From: Croceicoccus pelagius
GTDB lineage: Bacteria > Pseudomonadota > Alphaproteobacteria > Sphingomonadales > Sphingomonadaceae
DNA length: 64,000 nt
Assembly (NCBI RefSeq): GCF_001661915.1
Contig: NZ_LYWY01000034.1
Location: 62,001-126,000, forward strand
Direction: 5' to 3'
Numbering within the stretch: position 1 is the first letter of the stretch; each line of letters opens with the position of its first letter. Shown piece by piece: positions 55,601 through 63,748 of this stretch. The notes under the pieces are model-generated. The model did not search any database and was not told the DNA's origin. It saw nothing but the letters and a program-made list of their open reading frames with translations. The position numbers were made by a program, and so were the translations under genes.

Positions 55601-56073
55601 ATGGCGACGAACGTCCCCGCCTCGATCAGGCCGGTGCCGCCCATCACCTCCTCGCGCTTCAGGTGCTGCGGGATGATCGAGTATTTGACGGGACCGAAGA
55701 AGGTCGACTGCAATCCCGAAAGGAACAGCGCCAGCAGCAGGATCGGGATCGACTGCAGCAGGAAGCCCAAAAGGCCGAAGCCCATGATGACCGCTTCGCC
55801 CAGCTTTACGACGCGGATGACTTTCGACTTGTCGATGGTGTCAGCGATCTGCCCTGCCATGGCCGAGAACAGGAAATAAGGCAGGATGAACAGGCCGGTC
55901 GATATGGTGGCCAGCATCTCTGCCTTGCCCGGCTCTGCCGCGTAGACGGTAAAGCTGGCGAGGAAGAGCAGCGAGAACTTCAGCAGGTTGTCGTTGAACG
56001 CGCCAAGGAACTGGACGACGAAAAGCGGCCCAAATCGGCGCTTTGTCAGCAAGGACAGGTCAGGTGCGGACAA
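52669..56073 (-). CDS. three-domain acyl-[ACP]-phospholipid acyltransferase/synthetase fused to LplT-type transporter (Aas-like)
   Basis: 1134 residues in three parts. Residues 1-410 form an MFS lysophospholipid flippase (LplT) domain with LAGFNDNLLKFSLL-type opening and many helices. Residues about 420-600 are a PlsC acyltransferase with the NHLSFLDGVLLG (HX4D) and FPEGRITVTG motifs. Residues about 640-1130 are an AMP-binding synthetase with VILFTSGSEGTPKGVVLSHRNL and the YGATEAAPV, DTGD and GRAKRFAKIGG motifs. Together it would recycle lysophospholipids: bring them in, activate a fatty acid on ACP and reacylate. Such fusions are known but not universal. Convergent with the 49-codon gene. 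Confidence 0.93.
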   Translation of the reverse strand: MSAPDLSLLTKRRFGPLFVVQFLGAFNDNLLKFSLLFLASFTVYAAEPGKAEMLATISTGLFILPYFLFSAMAGQIADTIDKSKVIRVVKLGEAVIMGFGLLGFLLQSIPILLLALFLSGLQSTFFGPVKYSIIPQHLKREEVMGGTGLIEAGTFVAILGGQLLAGIIDPWVGGITALCFAGLGFLASLAVPSAPPVRESHRIDRNIWRATLQILSIAKHGRGVWLAILGISWFFACGAVIVSLFAPLVSGTLDAQQGVVTLFLIVFSMFVAIGSLLVNRLLRGEVSAKFVPVSALFLALGLIDLYFSTSGFVPRSSDATIGLFLDHPLSKRILADLAVIALSGGMFIVPLYAILQVRSDPEERSRVIAANNIVNAGVTVFLVAIMTGLLSIGFATPGLLAVLGVMTLAVALMSIWLLPEYLFKQITAFVLRLLYRVEVTGLENMPAKGERAVVVVNHLSFLDGVLLGAFLPGKPTFAVHTAIARNLWLKPFFSLFEIFPVDPTNPMSAKAMVRAVQEGRTLVIFPEGRITVTGALMKVFDGPGMVADKADAPIVPVRLDGPQFTPFSRLKGKVRQQLFPKITIDVLPQRRFAIDGEMSARQRRAIAGRRLYDEMSRMIFDTTEIDRTLFSALCAARELHGGDTPVIEDVTRKQVSFDRLIAGSGVLGKRLAHGTEVGEAVGLLMPNVNGVVVTFFALQSIGRVPAMLNFTVGEASLKPACATAKIRTVVTARAFVEQAKLEGAIDALERDGIAVRYLEDLAETVDGPEKLWAAFTVGRIKHRHVKLGVDPDSPAVILFTSGSEGTPKGVVLSHRNLLANCAQLSARIDFNGSDVVLNALPVFHSFGLTGGTLLPVLNGIRTVLYPSPLHYRIVPALAYDANATILFGTDTFLSGYARMAHGYDFYSVRYIFAGAEKVREETRRAYAEKFGLRILEGYGATEAAPVIAVNTPMHFKAGSVGRMLPAMEARLDNVPGIEEGGRLFIRGPNVMAGYFLAGDPGVLQPPEGGWHDTGDIVTIDEEGFITIRGRAKRFAKIGGEMVSLPAVEGYAAAVWPDAQTAIVTRPDAKKGEQMVLYTTAADADAKALQTWAKANGIAEIMVPREIRVVDALPVLGTGKIDYVTLNAMALEESA

Positions 56074-56196
56074 TCGTTTCCCCCTCGCGATCTCGCGATG
56101 GCCGCAACGCTAGTCGACAGCGGCTTGGCCCCGCTAGGGCCGTGTCCGTTAAAATTGTGCGTAGACGCTACGGCTTGCGACAAAGCGCACTCGCGA

Positions 56197-57261
56197 TCAG
56201 GCGGCGGGAAAGCTGTCGCGCGTACGGTTGGCGATGGCGACGAGCGAGAGCATGACCGGCACTTCGACCAGCACGCCGACAACCGTCGCCAGCGCAGCCC
56301 CGCTACCGAGGCCGAACAGCCCGATGGCCACCGCGACTGCCAGTTCGAAAAAGTTCGACGTGCCAATCAGCGCGCAGGGGGCCGCGATGGCATGGGGTAC
56401 GCGCCAGACCCGCGCGGCGGCGTAGGCAATGACGAAGATGCCGTAGCTTTGTACCACGATCGGCGCGGCGATCAGTGCGATGAGCAAAGGATTGCCGACA
56501 ATCGTTCCCGCCTGGAATCCGAAAAGCAGCAGGACAGTGAGGAGCAGCCCGATAATCGACAGCGGTTTCAACGTATGAGTAAAACGCGACACCGCCGCCT
56601 CGTCCCCACCGCTTTTTGACAAAAGCCGCGAGCGCACGAACGCGCCTGCCGCCAACGGCACCACGACATAAAGCAGGACCGAGAGCAACAGCGTTTCCCA
56701 AGGCACGGCGATATCGGTCACACCGAGCAAGAGCGCGACGATCGGCGCAAAGGCGATGATCATGATGAGGTCGTTCGCCGCCACCTGCACCAGCGTGTAG
56801 GCCGGATCGCCGCGGGTCAGTTGCGACCAGACGAACACCATCGCGGTGCAAGGCGCAGCGCCCAGTAGGATAAGACCCGCGATATACTGCTGCGCATCGG
56901 CAGGCGCGATCAGGTCGGCGAAGAAAACTTCGAAGAACAGGACGGCGAGCGCGGCCATCGTGAAGGGCTTGATCAGCCAGTTCACGACCAGCGTGATGAT
57001 CAGCCCCTTGGGCCTTTCACCGACGCGGCGCACCGCCCCGAAATCGACCGCGACCATCATCGGGAAGATCATCGCCCAGATCAGCACCGCGACGATTAGA
57101 TTGACCGAGGCATATTCGATCCCCGCCAGCGCGGCGAAAGCGCCCGGCAGGATGTTGCCGAGGACGATCCCCGCAAGGATCGCGGCCCCTACCCAAAGCG
57201 AAAGCCATTTCTCGAAAAGGCCGAGGCCTGCCTCGCGCGCGTCGATGGGCCGTGATGCCAT
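56197..57261 (-). CDS. ACR3-family arsenite efflux transporter
   Basis: 354 residues, about ten helices. [44 protein letters not shown] and [38 protein letters not shown] are ACR3 hallmarks; the [10 protein letters not shown] cysteine is the one required for arsenite. A further cysteine is in [17 protein letters not shown]. No arsR, arsC or arsH is beside it. The gene is divergent from nothing regulatory and about 60 bases from the ROK kinase gene. ATG 57261 is preferred. Confidence 0.92.
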   Translation of the reverse strand: MASRPIDAREAGLGLFEKWLSLWVGAAILAGIVLGNILPGAFAALAGIEYASVNLIVAVLIWAMIFPMMVAVDFGAVRRVGERPKGLIITLVVNWLIKPFTMAALAVLFFEVFFADLIAPADAQQYIAGLILLGAAPCTAMVFVWSQLTRGDPAYTLVQVAANDLIMIIAFAPIVALLLGVTDIAVPWETLLLSVLLYVVVPLAAGAFVRSRLLSKSGGDEAAVSRFTHTLKPLSIIGLLLTVLLLFGFQAGTIVGNPLLIALIAAPIVVQSYGIFVIAYAAARVWRVPHAIAAPCALIGTSNFFELAVAVAIGLFGLGSGAALATVVGVLVEVPVMLSLVAIANRTRDSFPAA

Positions 57262-57322
57262 GTGAAAGTCCGATTCCCCCGTCAATCCGAAGTTAGTCGC
57301 CTTTCAGAATGCCGCGCGGCAA

Positions 57323-58225
57323 TCAACGATTTTCAGCAAGCGCCTTCAAGGCGAGTGCGAGTGCGCCCGCCGGTCCCGCCTCGTCGCCCAGCAGCGGAGA
57401 GCAGATCATGTATGCCAGCCGCGCCGCATCGATATCGGTGAGATAGCCTGCAAGGATCTGGGGAATATGCGCCCGCGCCTTGTCGAGAAGGTGCGGCTGG
57501 CGATTGGTGACGCCGCCGCCGATCACGATGCGCTGGGGCGAGAACGTCAGGATCAGCTGCGCGAGCATTTCGGCAAGGTCCCTGCCCACCGGCCCCCACG
57601 CAGGATCGTCCTCGGCCAATTCACCAGGGTGCGTGGGCAGCCTTGCCAGAAGGGCTGGCCCGCTCAGCAATCCTTCGGCGCAGTCGCCATGGAACGGGCA
57701 TACGCCCGCAAAATCGTCCCCTGCGGCGCGGCGCATGCGGATGTGACCCGCCTCGGGGTGGAGCAGTCCGTGAACGGGTTTGCCATCGAGCAGAATGCCC
57801 GCGCCCAGCCCCGTGCCGATGGTGATGTAGATCGTGTTCGAACACCCCTGCGCCGCGCCGATCGCATGTTCGGCCATGGCTGCGGCGTTGACGTCGGTGT
57901 CGAGTGCGATGGGACAGGCGAAACGTTCGGCGACAGGGCCGAGCACTGGCGTGTTCGCCCAGCCCGGCTTGGGCGTTGCGAGGATCGAGCCGAAATCCGG
58001 CGCATCGGTCGCCACGCGGATCGGACCGAAACTGGCGATGCCGATGGCGGCAAGCGCTTCCTCTGCATCCCACTGGGCGAGCACGTCGATCACCTGCCCC
58101 AGCGTTTCATCCGGCGTGGTGGTCGGGAAAGAGCGCATTTCGGTAACGGTCATCCCGCATCCGCGCACGGCAATGGCCTTCGTTCCGCCCAGTTCGATCC
58201 CGGCAACCGGCGTATCATTGTCCAT
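57323..58225 (-). CDS. ROK-family sugar kinase (fructokinase-like)
   Basis: 300 residues. IELGGTKAIAV phosphate loop, IGTGLGAGILLDG, and the catalytic Asp in ALDTDVNAAAMAE. The zinc site is visible as HIRMRR...CPFHGDCAEGLLSGPAL, and VIGGGVTNRQP closes the fold. The ROK family includes glucokinases, fructokinases and N-acetylhexosamine kinases; the overall motif set suggests a fructo/mannokinase but the substrate is uncertain. A LacI repressor gene is divergent, with a promoter containing an operator. Confidence 0.88.
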   Translation of the reverse strand: MDNDTPVAGIELGGTKAIAVRGCGMTVTEMRSFPTTTPDETLGQVIDVLAQWDAEEALAAIGIASFGPIRVATDAPDFGSILATPKPGWANTPVLGPVAERFACPIALDTDVNAAAMAEHAIGAAQGCSNTIYITIGTGLGAGILLDGKPVHGLLHPEAGHIRMRRAAGDDFAGVCPFHGDCAEGLLSGPALLARLPTHPGELAEDDPAWGPVGRDLAEMLAQLILTFSPQRIVIGGGVTNRQPHLLDKARAHIPQILAGYLTDIDAARLAYMICSPLLGDEAGPAGALALALKALAENR

Positions 58226-58312
58226 GAGCGGCCCTGTCCTCTCTCGTGTCTTGCAACCCTGCGACTAGCGTTTCCGCCGGGCGCCGCAAAGCACCGATGA
58301 AAGGGATGGTTG

Positions 58313-58349
58313 GGGGGGTGGTCCTGTCGAGGGGCCGGAACCACCCCCA
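58313..58349 (-). other. GC-rich hairpin in the leader of the ROK kinase transcript
   Basis: GGGGGTGGT (58314-58322) and ACCACCCCC (58340-58348) are inverted copies with 17 bases between. It sits about 90 bases before the ROK start, inside the predicted 270-base 5' leader that runs from the promoter at 58501-58529. No T-tract follows. It may affect translation, but this is inference. The rest of 58226-58607 holds no convincing gene; a 19-codon open frame at 58437 is not supported. Confidence 0.4.
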
Positions 58350-58500
58350 CGCGCTTTGTCCGAACCAGTCGGGTTGAAGCGCCATGCGAAGGAACCGGTT
58401 GAGGGGGAGAGGTCGCGTCGCGGGAGAGGGCATTGCATGACAGTAGTGCATTTGCCCTGCCGCCCTCTCCCGGTGTCCGCACCGGTCCGCTTGTGAGGCC

Positions 58501-58529
58501 AATTTGCAATCGATTGAATATTTTGTCAA
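58501..58529 (-). promoter_or_regulatory. ROK-kinase promoter with LacI-type operator in the spacer
   Basis: On the minus strand TTGACA (complement of 58524-58529) and CAAATT (complement of 58501-58506) are exactly 17 bases apart, a consensus -35 with fair -10. The perfect palindrome CAATCGATTG (58507-58516) fills the spacer, where a bound repressor would block polymerase. It lies in the divergent region between the ROK kinase and lacI-family genes and probably also autoregulates the latter. Confidence 0.72.
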
Positions 58530-58607
58530 CGCGACCATTCGTACAATACGCACTGCACCCCAGAAACAATGGTTTGCACGGTGCGGCAAAGAATTTAGAG
58601 TGCCGAG

Positions 58608-59657
58608 ATGGAGAGGCCGGACACCCCATCGGAACAAAGAGAATCGGTTCATATTCGCACCCTTGCGGACCTTGCGAAGCTGGCGGGCGTATCGACAGGT
58701 ACGGTTTCTCGCGCGCTGGCCGGATCGGATCTGGTCAAGACGAAAACCCGCGATTTTATCCAGGCGCTCGCGCGCGAACATGGTTTTCGCCCGAACCAGA
58801 TGGCGAGCAAGCTGCGCACCCAGCGCACCGGCATCATCGGCGTCGTGATCCCGCTGGGTCACGAACTGAAGCAGCACATTTCCGACCCCTTCTTCATGAA
58901 GCTGATCGGACACCTGGCCGACGAGCTGACCGAAAACGGTTACGACCTCCTGCTCAGCCGCGCGATCCCTGCCGAAACACCCGATTGGCTGGACCGCATC
59001 TGTTGGTCCGGCATGGTCGACGGGGTGATCGTCATCGGACAGTCGGACCAGTTCGACGCGATAGAGCAGGTCGCCAAGGCCTATCCCAAGTTGGTGATCT
59101 GGGGTTCGCACCGTCCGGGCCAGCACCAGTGCACCGTCGGCACCGACAATATCGAAGGCGGCGCGATCGCGGCCCAGCGCCTTGTCGACAGCGGTGCCCG
59201 CAAGCTTGCCTTCTTCGGCTATCGCACCGGTATCGAGATCGCGGACCGTTTCAGCGGGGTCCAACGGGTCGTGAAACAGGCAGGGGCCAGCCTGCTCCAC
59301 CTGCCCTGCCACATGTCCGACCAGCTGATGGAGGCGGAACTGCGCGAACATCTGGCCGCCAACGTGGACAGTATCGACGGCATCGTAACCGCGTCCGACC
59401 TTATCGCGATGACCACCGTTCGCCTCGTGACCGAGATGGGCCGATCGGTGCCCGGCGATGTCCAGGTGATCGGTTTTGACGATCTTCCCCTCGCCTCGCA
59501 GACATTCCCGCCGCTGACCACGATGCGACAGGATATCGAGGGTGGTGCCAAAGCCATGGTCGCCAAGCTGCGCGAGGCGATCGAGGGGTGCGGAATTGAG
59601 CCGCTCGTCATGAAGCCGCAACTGATCGAGCGCGGGACCACGAAAGCACTTTCGTGA
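58608..59657 (+). CDS. LacI-family transcriptional regulator
   Basis: 349 residues. DNA-binding HTH and hinge: RTLADLAKLAGVSTGTVSRALAGSDLVKTKTRDF and REHGFRPNQMASKLRTQRTGIIGVVIP. A periplasmic-binding-protein-like sensor domain follows (VDGVIVIGQSDQFDA, FFGYRTGIEIADRFSGVQ, DIVT-type ASDLIAM, VIGFDDLPLASQTFPPLTTM). It is divergent from the ROK kinase, so it most likely represses it. The ligand is unknown; a sugar or phosphosugar is expected. Confidence 0.94.
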   Translation: MERPDTPSEQRESVHIRTLADLAKLAGVSTGTVSRALAGSDLVKTKTRDFIQALAREHGFRPNQMASKLRTQRTGIIGVVIPLGHELKQHISDPFFMKLIGHLADELTENGYDLLLSRAIPAETPDWLDRICWSGMVDGVIVIGQSDQFDAIEQVAKAYPKLVIWGSHRPGQHQCTVGTDNIEGGAIAAQRLVDSGARKLAFFGYRTGIEIADRFSGVQRVVKQAGASLLHLPCHMSDQLMEAELREHLAANVDSIDGIVTASDLIAMTTVRLVTEMGRSVPGDVQVIGFDDLPLASQTFPPLTTMRQDIEGGAKAMVAKLREAIEGCGIEPLVMKPQLIERGTTKALS

Positions 59658-59747
59658 GAAATTCGGAACCTCCTCGCTTATCGATCGCTTGAACCGGCAA
59701 GGCGCGCACCGCCGGTGACCGCCTTCGCGCAATCCAAGGAGTGACCC

Positions 59748-60317
59748 GTGAAAGCCTTTAAAGCCAAAGTCTCGATCCTCGCGCTGGCCGCGCCGTTTGC
59801 CCTCGCCGCCTGTGGCGATTCGGGCGAGCCCGCCGGCGAAGCGACCATGGCCTCGGAGCCTGCCGAAACCGCCGCTGCGCAGAGCGCGATGGCCGAACTG
59901 AAGGACACCGACGGCAATGTCGTCGGCAACGTCACGGTGACCGGCGAAGACGGCGCGCTGATGGTCGAGGTATCGGGGATGAACATGCCCGCCGGCATGC
60001 ACGGCGCGCACATCCACGAAACCGGCGATTGCTCGGCAACCGACTTCACCAGCGCCGGCGGCCACTGGAACCCGGACAATACCAATCACGGCCCCAACAG
60101 CTCGCCGCCGAACCCGCACGCCGGCGACATCGGAAATCTCGAAATCGCCGACGACGGCACGGGCACGCTTTCGAACACGTCTTTGGGCACCTGGGCAGGC
60201 CTGCTCGACACCGACGGTTCGGCCTTCGTCGTCCATGCCGATGCCGACGACAAGGAAAGCCAGCCTTCGGGGAATGCCGGTGCGCGTATCGCGTGCGGCG
60301 TATTCGTCTCGGGCTGA
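59748..60317 (+). CDS. sodC: Cu/Zn superoxide dismutase, lipoprotein
   Basis: 189 residues. Signal peptide with lipobox LAACGDSG, then an Ala/Glu-rich linker. The catalytic domain has HGAHIHETGDC (copper ligands), GGHWNPDNTNHGPNSSPPNPHAGDIGNL (bridging His, zinc ligands), FVVHADADD with the Asp ligand, and the terminal ARIACGVF (disulfide Cys and fold signature). It destroys periplasmic superoxide. The GTG/ATG choice: ATG 59748 follows AAGGAGTGACCC. Confidence 0.96.
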   Translation: MKAFKAKVSILALAAPFALAACGDSGEPAGEATMASEPAETAAAQSAMAELKDTDGNVVGNVTVTGEDGALMVEVSGMNMPAGMHGAHIHETGDCSATDFTSAGGHWNPDNTNHGPNSSPPNPHAGDIGNLEIADDGTGTLSNTSLGTWAGLLDTDGSAFVVHADADDKESQPSGNAGARIACGVFVSG

Positions 60318-60375
60318 TCGAACCTGACACCGATCTTGTGGGCGGGCGGCACGTGTCGTCCGCCCACTCTGGCTT

Positions 60376-60693
60376 CTAGTTGTGGTGCCCGCCAGCTATC
60401 CGGCAATGGCGAGCACCGTCCAGCTTCGGTGCCTCCCACGTCGCCATCCCGTTGGTCATCGACAGGCGGTGACCGGCCTTGCTCTCGTACACCGAAACCG
60501 TCGTCGAATGGACGGGACGCAGCGTGATTGCCGGTGACGATCCGAGGCGGGCGACGGCGCTGGAACCGGTGAGTGTCACCTTCAGGATCAGCCCTTCCCC
60601 ACAGTCGTAAGTGCGACCGATCTCCTTGCCAGTCGTGGCGCAAGCCACCAGCATCGCAGCCAGCGCTCCGGCAATCAGGACTTTCCCGAACAC
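60376..60693 (-). CDS. lipoprotein, MliC-like (C-type lysozyme inhibitor family)
   Basis: 105 residues from GTG 60693, with GGGAGG six bases upstream. Signal peptide and lipobox LVACATTG. The following RTYDCGEGLILKVTLTG and ALITLRPVHS-type strands with two cysteines (DCGEG and ARHCRIAGG) resemble MliC/PliC lysozyme inhibitors, in which YxCxxG begins the domain. The identity of the lysozyme contact residues cannot be checked by eye. It is convergent with sodC and divergent from ettA. Confidence 0.65.
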   Translation of the reverse strand: MFGKVLIAGALAAMLVACATTGKEIGRTYDCGEGLILKVTLTGSSAVARLGSSPAITLRPVHSTTVSVYESKAGHRLSMTNGMATWEAPKLDGARHCRIAGGHHN

Positions 60694-60878
60694 ACCTGTC
60701 CTCCCGTTCCTTCGGTGCGACCCGGCAACACGTGCGATCCTGCGCCTTGCGGCCGCCGTTCGCAATCGCATTCCAGCATGTGATCACGCCCTCCTCGGCC
60801 CTTGCCCGAAAGCGCCATTACGCCTATCTGCGCGGGCAAATCCCTTCAGTTTCAGATTTCGCCCAAAGAGGACGACAC

Positions 60879-62552
60879 ATGGCCGCCCAGTACGCATACG
60901 TCATGAAGAACATGACGAAGACCTTCCCCGGCGCGCAGAAGCCGGTGCTCTCCAACATCAACCTGCAGTTCTACCAGGGCGCCAAGATCGGCATCGTGGG
61001 TCCGAACGGCGCGGGTAAGTCGACGCTGATCAAGATCATGGCCGGTGTCGACACCGACTTCACAGGCGAAGCCTGGGCGGGCGAGAACATCACCGTCGGT
61101 TATCTGGAGCAGGAGCCGGAACTCGACGAGAGCAAGACCGTGCTCGAAAACGTCAAGGACGGTGCGCGCGACATCGCTGACATGGTCGACCGCTTCAACC
61201 AGATCGGTATGGAAATGGCCGAGGAAGACGCCGACTTCGACGCGCTGGGCGCAGAGATGAGCGAGCTTCAGGACAAGATCGACGCGGTCGACGGCTGGAC
61301 GCTGGACAACCAGCTCGAGGTCGCAATGGAAGCCCTGCGCTGCCCGCCGGGCGACTGGCCCGTCACCGACCTGTCGGGCGGTGAAAAGCGCCGCGTGGCC
61401 CTGACCCGCCTGCTGATCCAGAAGCCGTCGATCCTGCTGCTCGACGAACCGACCAACCACCTCGATGCCGAATCCGTGCAGTGGCTTGAAAACCACCTCA
61501 AGGAATATGCCGGTGCCGTCCTGATGATCACCCACGACCGCTACTTCCTCGATAACGTCGTGGGCTGGATCCTCGAACTCGACCGTGGTTCTTATTATCC
61601 CTACGAGGGCAACTACTCGACCTATCTGGAAAAGAAGGCGAAGCGTCTCGAGCAGGAAAGCCGCGAGGAATCGGGCAAGCAGAAGGCCCTGTCGCGCGAG
61701 CTCGAGTGGATCCGTCAGACCCCCGCCGCGCGCCAGACCAAGTCGAAGGCCCGTATCCGCAAGTTCGAGGAACTGCAGAACAGCCAGGACCAGCGCCAGG
61801 TCGGCAAGGCCCAGATCGTCATCCAGGTGCCCGAACGCCTTGGCGGCAAGGTCATCGAGGCCAAGAACATCACCAAGGCCTATGGCGACAAGCTCCTGTT
61901 CGAGAACCTCTCGTTCATGCTGCCGCCGGGCGGCATCGTCGGCGTTATCGGTCCGAACGGCGCGGGTAAGTCCACGCTTTTCAAGATCATCACCGGCAAG
62001 GAAGAGCCGGACAGCGGCTCGATCGAAATCGGCCAGACCGTGCACCTGGGCTATGTCGACCAGAGCCGCGATCACCTGAACCCCAAGAACAACGTCTGGC
62101 AGGAAATCTCCGACGGCCTCGACTACATGAAGGTCAACGGACAGGACATGTCGACGCGCGCCTATGTCGGTGCGTTCAACTTTAAGGGCCAGGACCAGCA
62201 GAAGAACGTCGGCAAGCTTTCAGGCGGTGAACGCAACCGCGTCCACATGGCCAAGATGCTGAAGGAGGGTGGCAACGTCCTCCTGCTCGACGAACCGACC
62301 AACGACCTCGACGTCGAAACGCTGGGTGCGCTGGAAGACGCGATCGAGAACTTTGCCGGTTGCGCCGTGGTCATCTCGCACGACCGCTTCTTCCTCGACC
62401 GTCTGGCGACTCACATCCTCGCGTTCGAGGGCGACAGCCACGTCGAATGGTTCGAGGGCAACTTCGAAGCCTATGAAGAAGACAAGCGTCGCCGTCTGGG
62501 CGATGCAGCGGATCGTCCGACCCGCCTTGCCTACAAGAAGCTGACCCGCTGA
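60879..62552 (+). CDS. ettA: ABC-F translational throttle/energy-dependent factor EttA
   Basis: 557 residues, matching EttA. Two ABC domains: Walker A GPNGAGKST (near residue 45) and again in VGVIGPNGAGKSTLFK (near 360), signatures LSGGEKRR and LSGGERNR, Walker B ILLLDEPTNHLD and VLLLDEPTNDLD, and H-loops in MITHDRYFLD and VISHDRFFLD. The linker between domains (KQKALSRELEWIRQTPAARQTKSKARI) is the P-site tRNA interaction motif of EttA. It binds the ribosomal E-site and gates translation by energy state. ATG 60879 has AAAGAGGAC upstream. Confidence 0.97.
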   Translation: MAAQYAYVMKNMTKTFPGAQKPVLSNINLQFYQGAKIGIVGPNGAGKSTLIKIMAGVDTDFTGEAWAGENITVGYLEQEPELDESKTVLENVKDGARDIADMVDRFNQIGMEMAEEDADFDALGAEMSELQDKIDAVDGWTLDNQLEVAMEALRCPPGDWPVTDLSGGEKRRVALTRLLIQKPSILLLDEPTNHLDAESVQWLENHLKEYAGAVLMITHDRYFLDNVVGWILELDRGSYYPYEGNYSTYLEKKAKRLEQESREESGKQKALSRELEWIRQTPAARQTKSKARIRKFEELQNSQDQRQVGKAQIVIQVPERLGGKVIEAKNITKAYGDKLLFENLSFMLPPGGIVGVIGPNGAGKSTLFKIITGKEEPDSGSIEIGQTVHLGYVDQSRDHLNPKNNVWQEISDGLDYMKVNGQDMSTRAYVGAFNFKGQDQQKNVGKLSGGERNRVHMAKMLKEGGNVLLLDEPTNDLDVETLGALEDAIENFAGCAVVISHDRFFLDRLATHILAFEGDSHVEWFEGNFEAYEEDKRRRLGDAADRPTRLAYKKLTR

Positions 62553-62560
62553 TCCCCACA

Positions 62561-62600
62561 ACCTCCGTTCATGTAAACATACATAAACATGAACGGAGGT
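62561..62600. repeat. 14-bp perfect inverted repeat downstream of ettA
   Basis: ACCTCCGTTCATGT (62561-62574) and ACATGAACGGAGGT (62587-62600) are exact inverted copies with a 12-base AT-rich loop, beginning nine bases after the ettA stop. There is no T-tract after it, so it is not a standard terminator. It lies in the 145-base gap between ettA and the RcnB-like gene, with AT-rich TACATATAGATACGAC beyond it. Confidence 0.8.
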
Positions 62601-62697
62601 CTGCGGACCGGTTCAGGACCGCGACAGACGGATACATATAGATACGACCACAGCGACCGATACGTGCGCCTAGCGCCGATCCATGTGGAGAGTATCA

Positions 62698-63675
62698 ATG
62701 ACCAGGGCAAAAGCCTTCAATGCGGTGACGGGAGTGATCCTTGCCACCACGATGCTGGCAGGTGCACCGATCGCGCAGGCTGCCGAAATCGCCCCGCGCA
62801 ACGGTGCATCCGCGAGCGTCGACATGACCGCCAACTTGCGCGACCGTGAAGAGCGTCGCTCGCAGCGCCGTTCGGAAAACGTCAGCAGCCGCGAAACGCC
62901 GCGCCTGCGTTCGACGGGTCGCCAGGAAACGCGCGACACCCGCGCGGAAAACAACCGCCGCACGACTTCGAACCAGTCGAGCCGTTCGGATGAACGTTCG
63001 GGTCGTCAGTGGAACCGGTCGGACCGCCGCAGCGAGACCGCGCAGACGCGTTCGGGCCGTGACTGGAACCGTTCGGACAACAGCGAGTCGCGTACCCGCC
63101 CCGTAACGCAGGCGGACCGCCGCGGCCCTGCCGCTTCGGCTCGCGAAGATCGCCGTTATGAGCGGAACAACACCTACTCGGACCGCGACCGCAACCGCGA
63201 TTATTCAAGCCGGGATCGTGACTCGAACCGTGATCGCGACAACAACTGGCGCGATCGCACCCGTTCGGCCGACAGGAGCGACCGTTACCGGGACCGCGAC
63301 CGCGACTATCGCAGCCGTGACCGCGACTATCACAACCGCGACCGCTATTCCGACCGGAACTATCGCAACTGGGACCGCCGTTGGCGCGATAACCATCGCT
63401 ATGACTGGCACCGCTATCGCAGCCACAACCGTAACCTCTATCGGGTCGGCCGGTATTATTCGCCCTATCGCGACTACCGTTATCGCCGCCTGTCGATCGG
63501 CTTCACGATCGGCTCGCTGTTCTATAGCTCGCGGTACTGGATCGACGATCCTTGGCGCTATCGCCTGCCCGAGGTTTACGGCCCCTATCGCTGGGTCCGC
63601 TACTACGACGATGTCATGTTGGTGAACATGTACAGCGGCGAAGTGGTCGACGTGATCTACGACTTCTTCTGGTAA
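62698..63675 (+). CDS. RcnB-family-like secreted protein with long Arg/Asp/Ser-rich region
   Basis: 325 residues. Signal peptide (AFNAVTGVILATTMLAGAPIAQA), then about 190 residues (45-235) of low-complexity Arg, Asp, Ser and Asn rich sequence (RDRDRDYRSRDRDY-type runs), then a conserved C-terminal region: GRYYSPYRDYRYRRLSIGFTIGSLFY, DPWRYRLPEVYGPYRWVRYYDDVMLVNMYSGEVVDVIYDFFW (split). The C-terminus fits the RcnB/YohN group (periplasmic nickel/cobalt response or general cell-envelope stress). ATG 62698 has GGAGAG upstream. The charged region may be extracytoplasmic and disordered; its role is unknown. A terminator follows. Confidence 0.8.
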   Translation: MTRAKAFNAVTGVILATTMLAGAPIAQAAEIAPRNGASASVDMTANLRDREERRSQRRSENVSSRETPRLRSTGRQETRDTRAENNRRTTSNQSSRSDERSGRQWNRSDRRSETAQTRSGRDWNRSDNSESRTRPVTQADRRGPAASAREDRRYERNNTYSDRDRNRDYSSRDRDSNRDRDNNWRDRTRSADRSDRYRDRDRDYRSRDRDYHNRDRYSDRNYRNWDRRWRDNHRYDWHRYRSHNRNLYRVGRYYSPYRDYRYRRLSIGFTIGSLFYSSRYWIDDPWRYRLPEVYGPYRWVRYYDDVMLVNMYSGEVVDVIYDFFW

Positions 63676-63704
63676 GGTCAGGGTCGCAGACCTTAGCCGG
63701 AAGG

Positions 63705-63739
63705 ACGGCCCCTCGAGCACCGCTCGGGGGGCCGTTTTC
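63705..63739 (+). terminator. intrinsic terminator
   Basis: ACGGCCCCTCGAGC (63705-63718) pairs with GCTCGGGGGGCCGT (63722-63735) over 14 pairs with one G-U, a three-base loop, then TTTTCT. It ends the RcnB-like transcript and may also serve the convergent cytochrome gene. Confidence 0.82.
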
Positions 63740-63748
63740 TGATGGGTA

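Noticed and set aside
60852-62075. Minus-strand open frame of 407 codons
   Set aside because: Antisense to ettA; composition follows the opposite strand.
63158-63625. Plus-strand open frame with long Thr/Ala/Ile repeats
   Set aside because: An out-of-frame reading of the Arg/Asp-rich RcnB-like gene; the repeat is an artefact of the charged codons.
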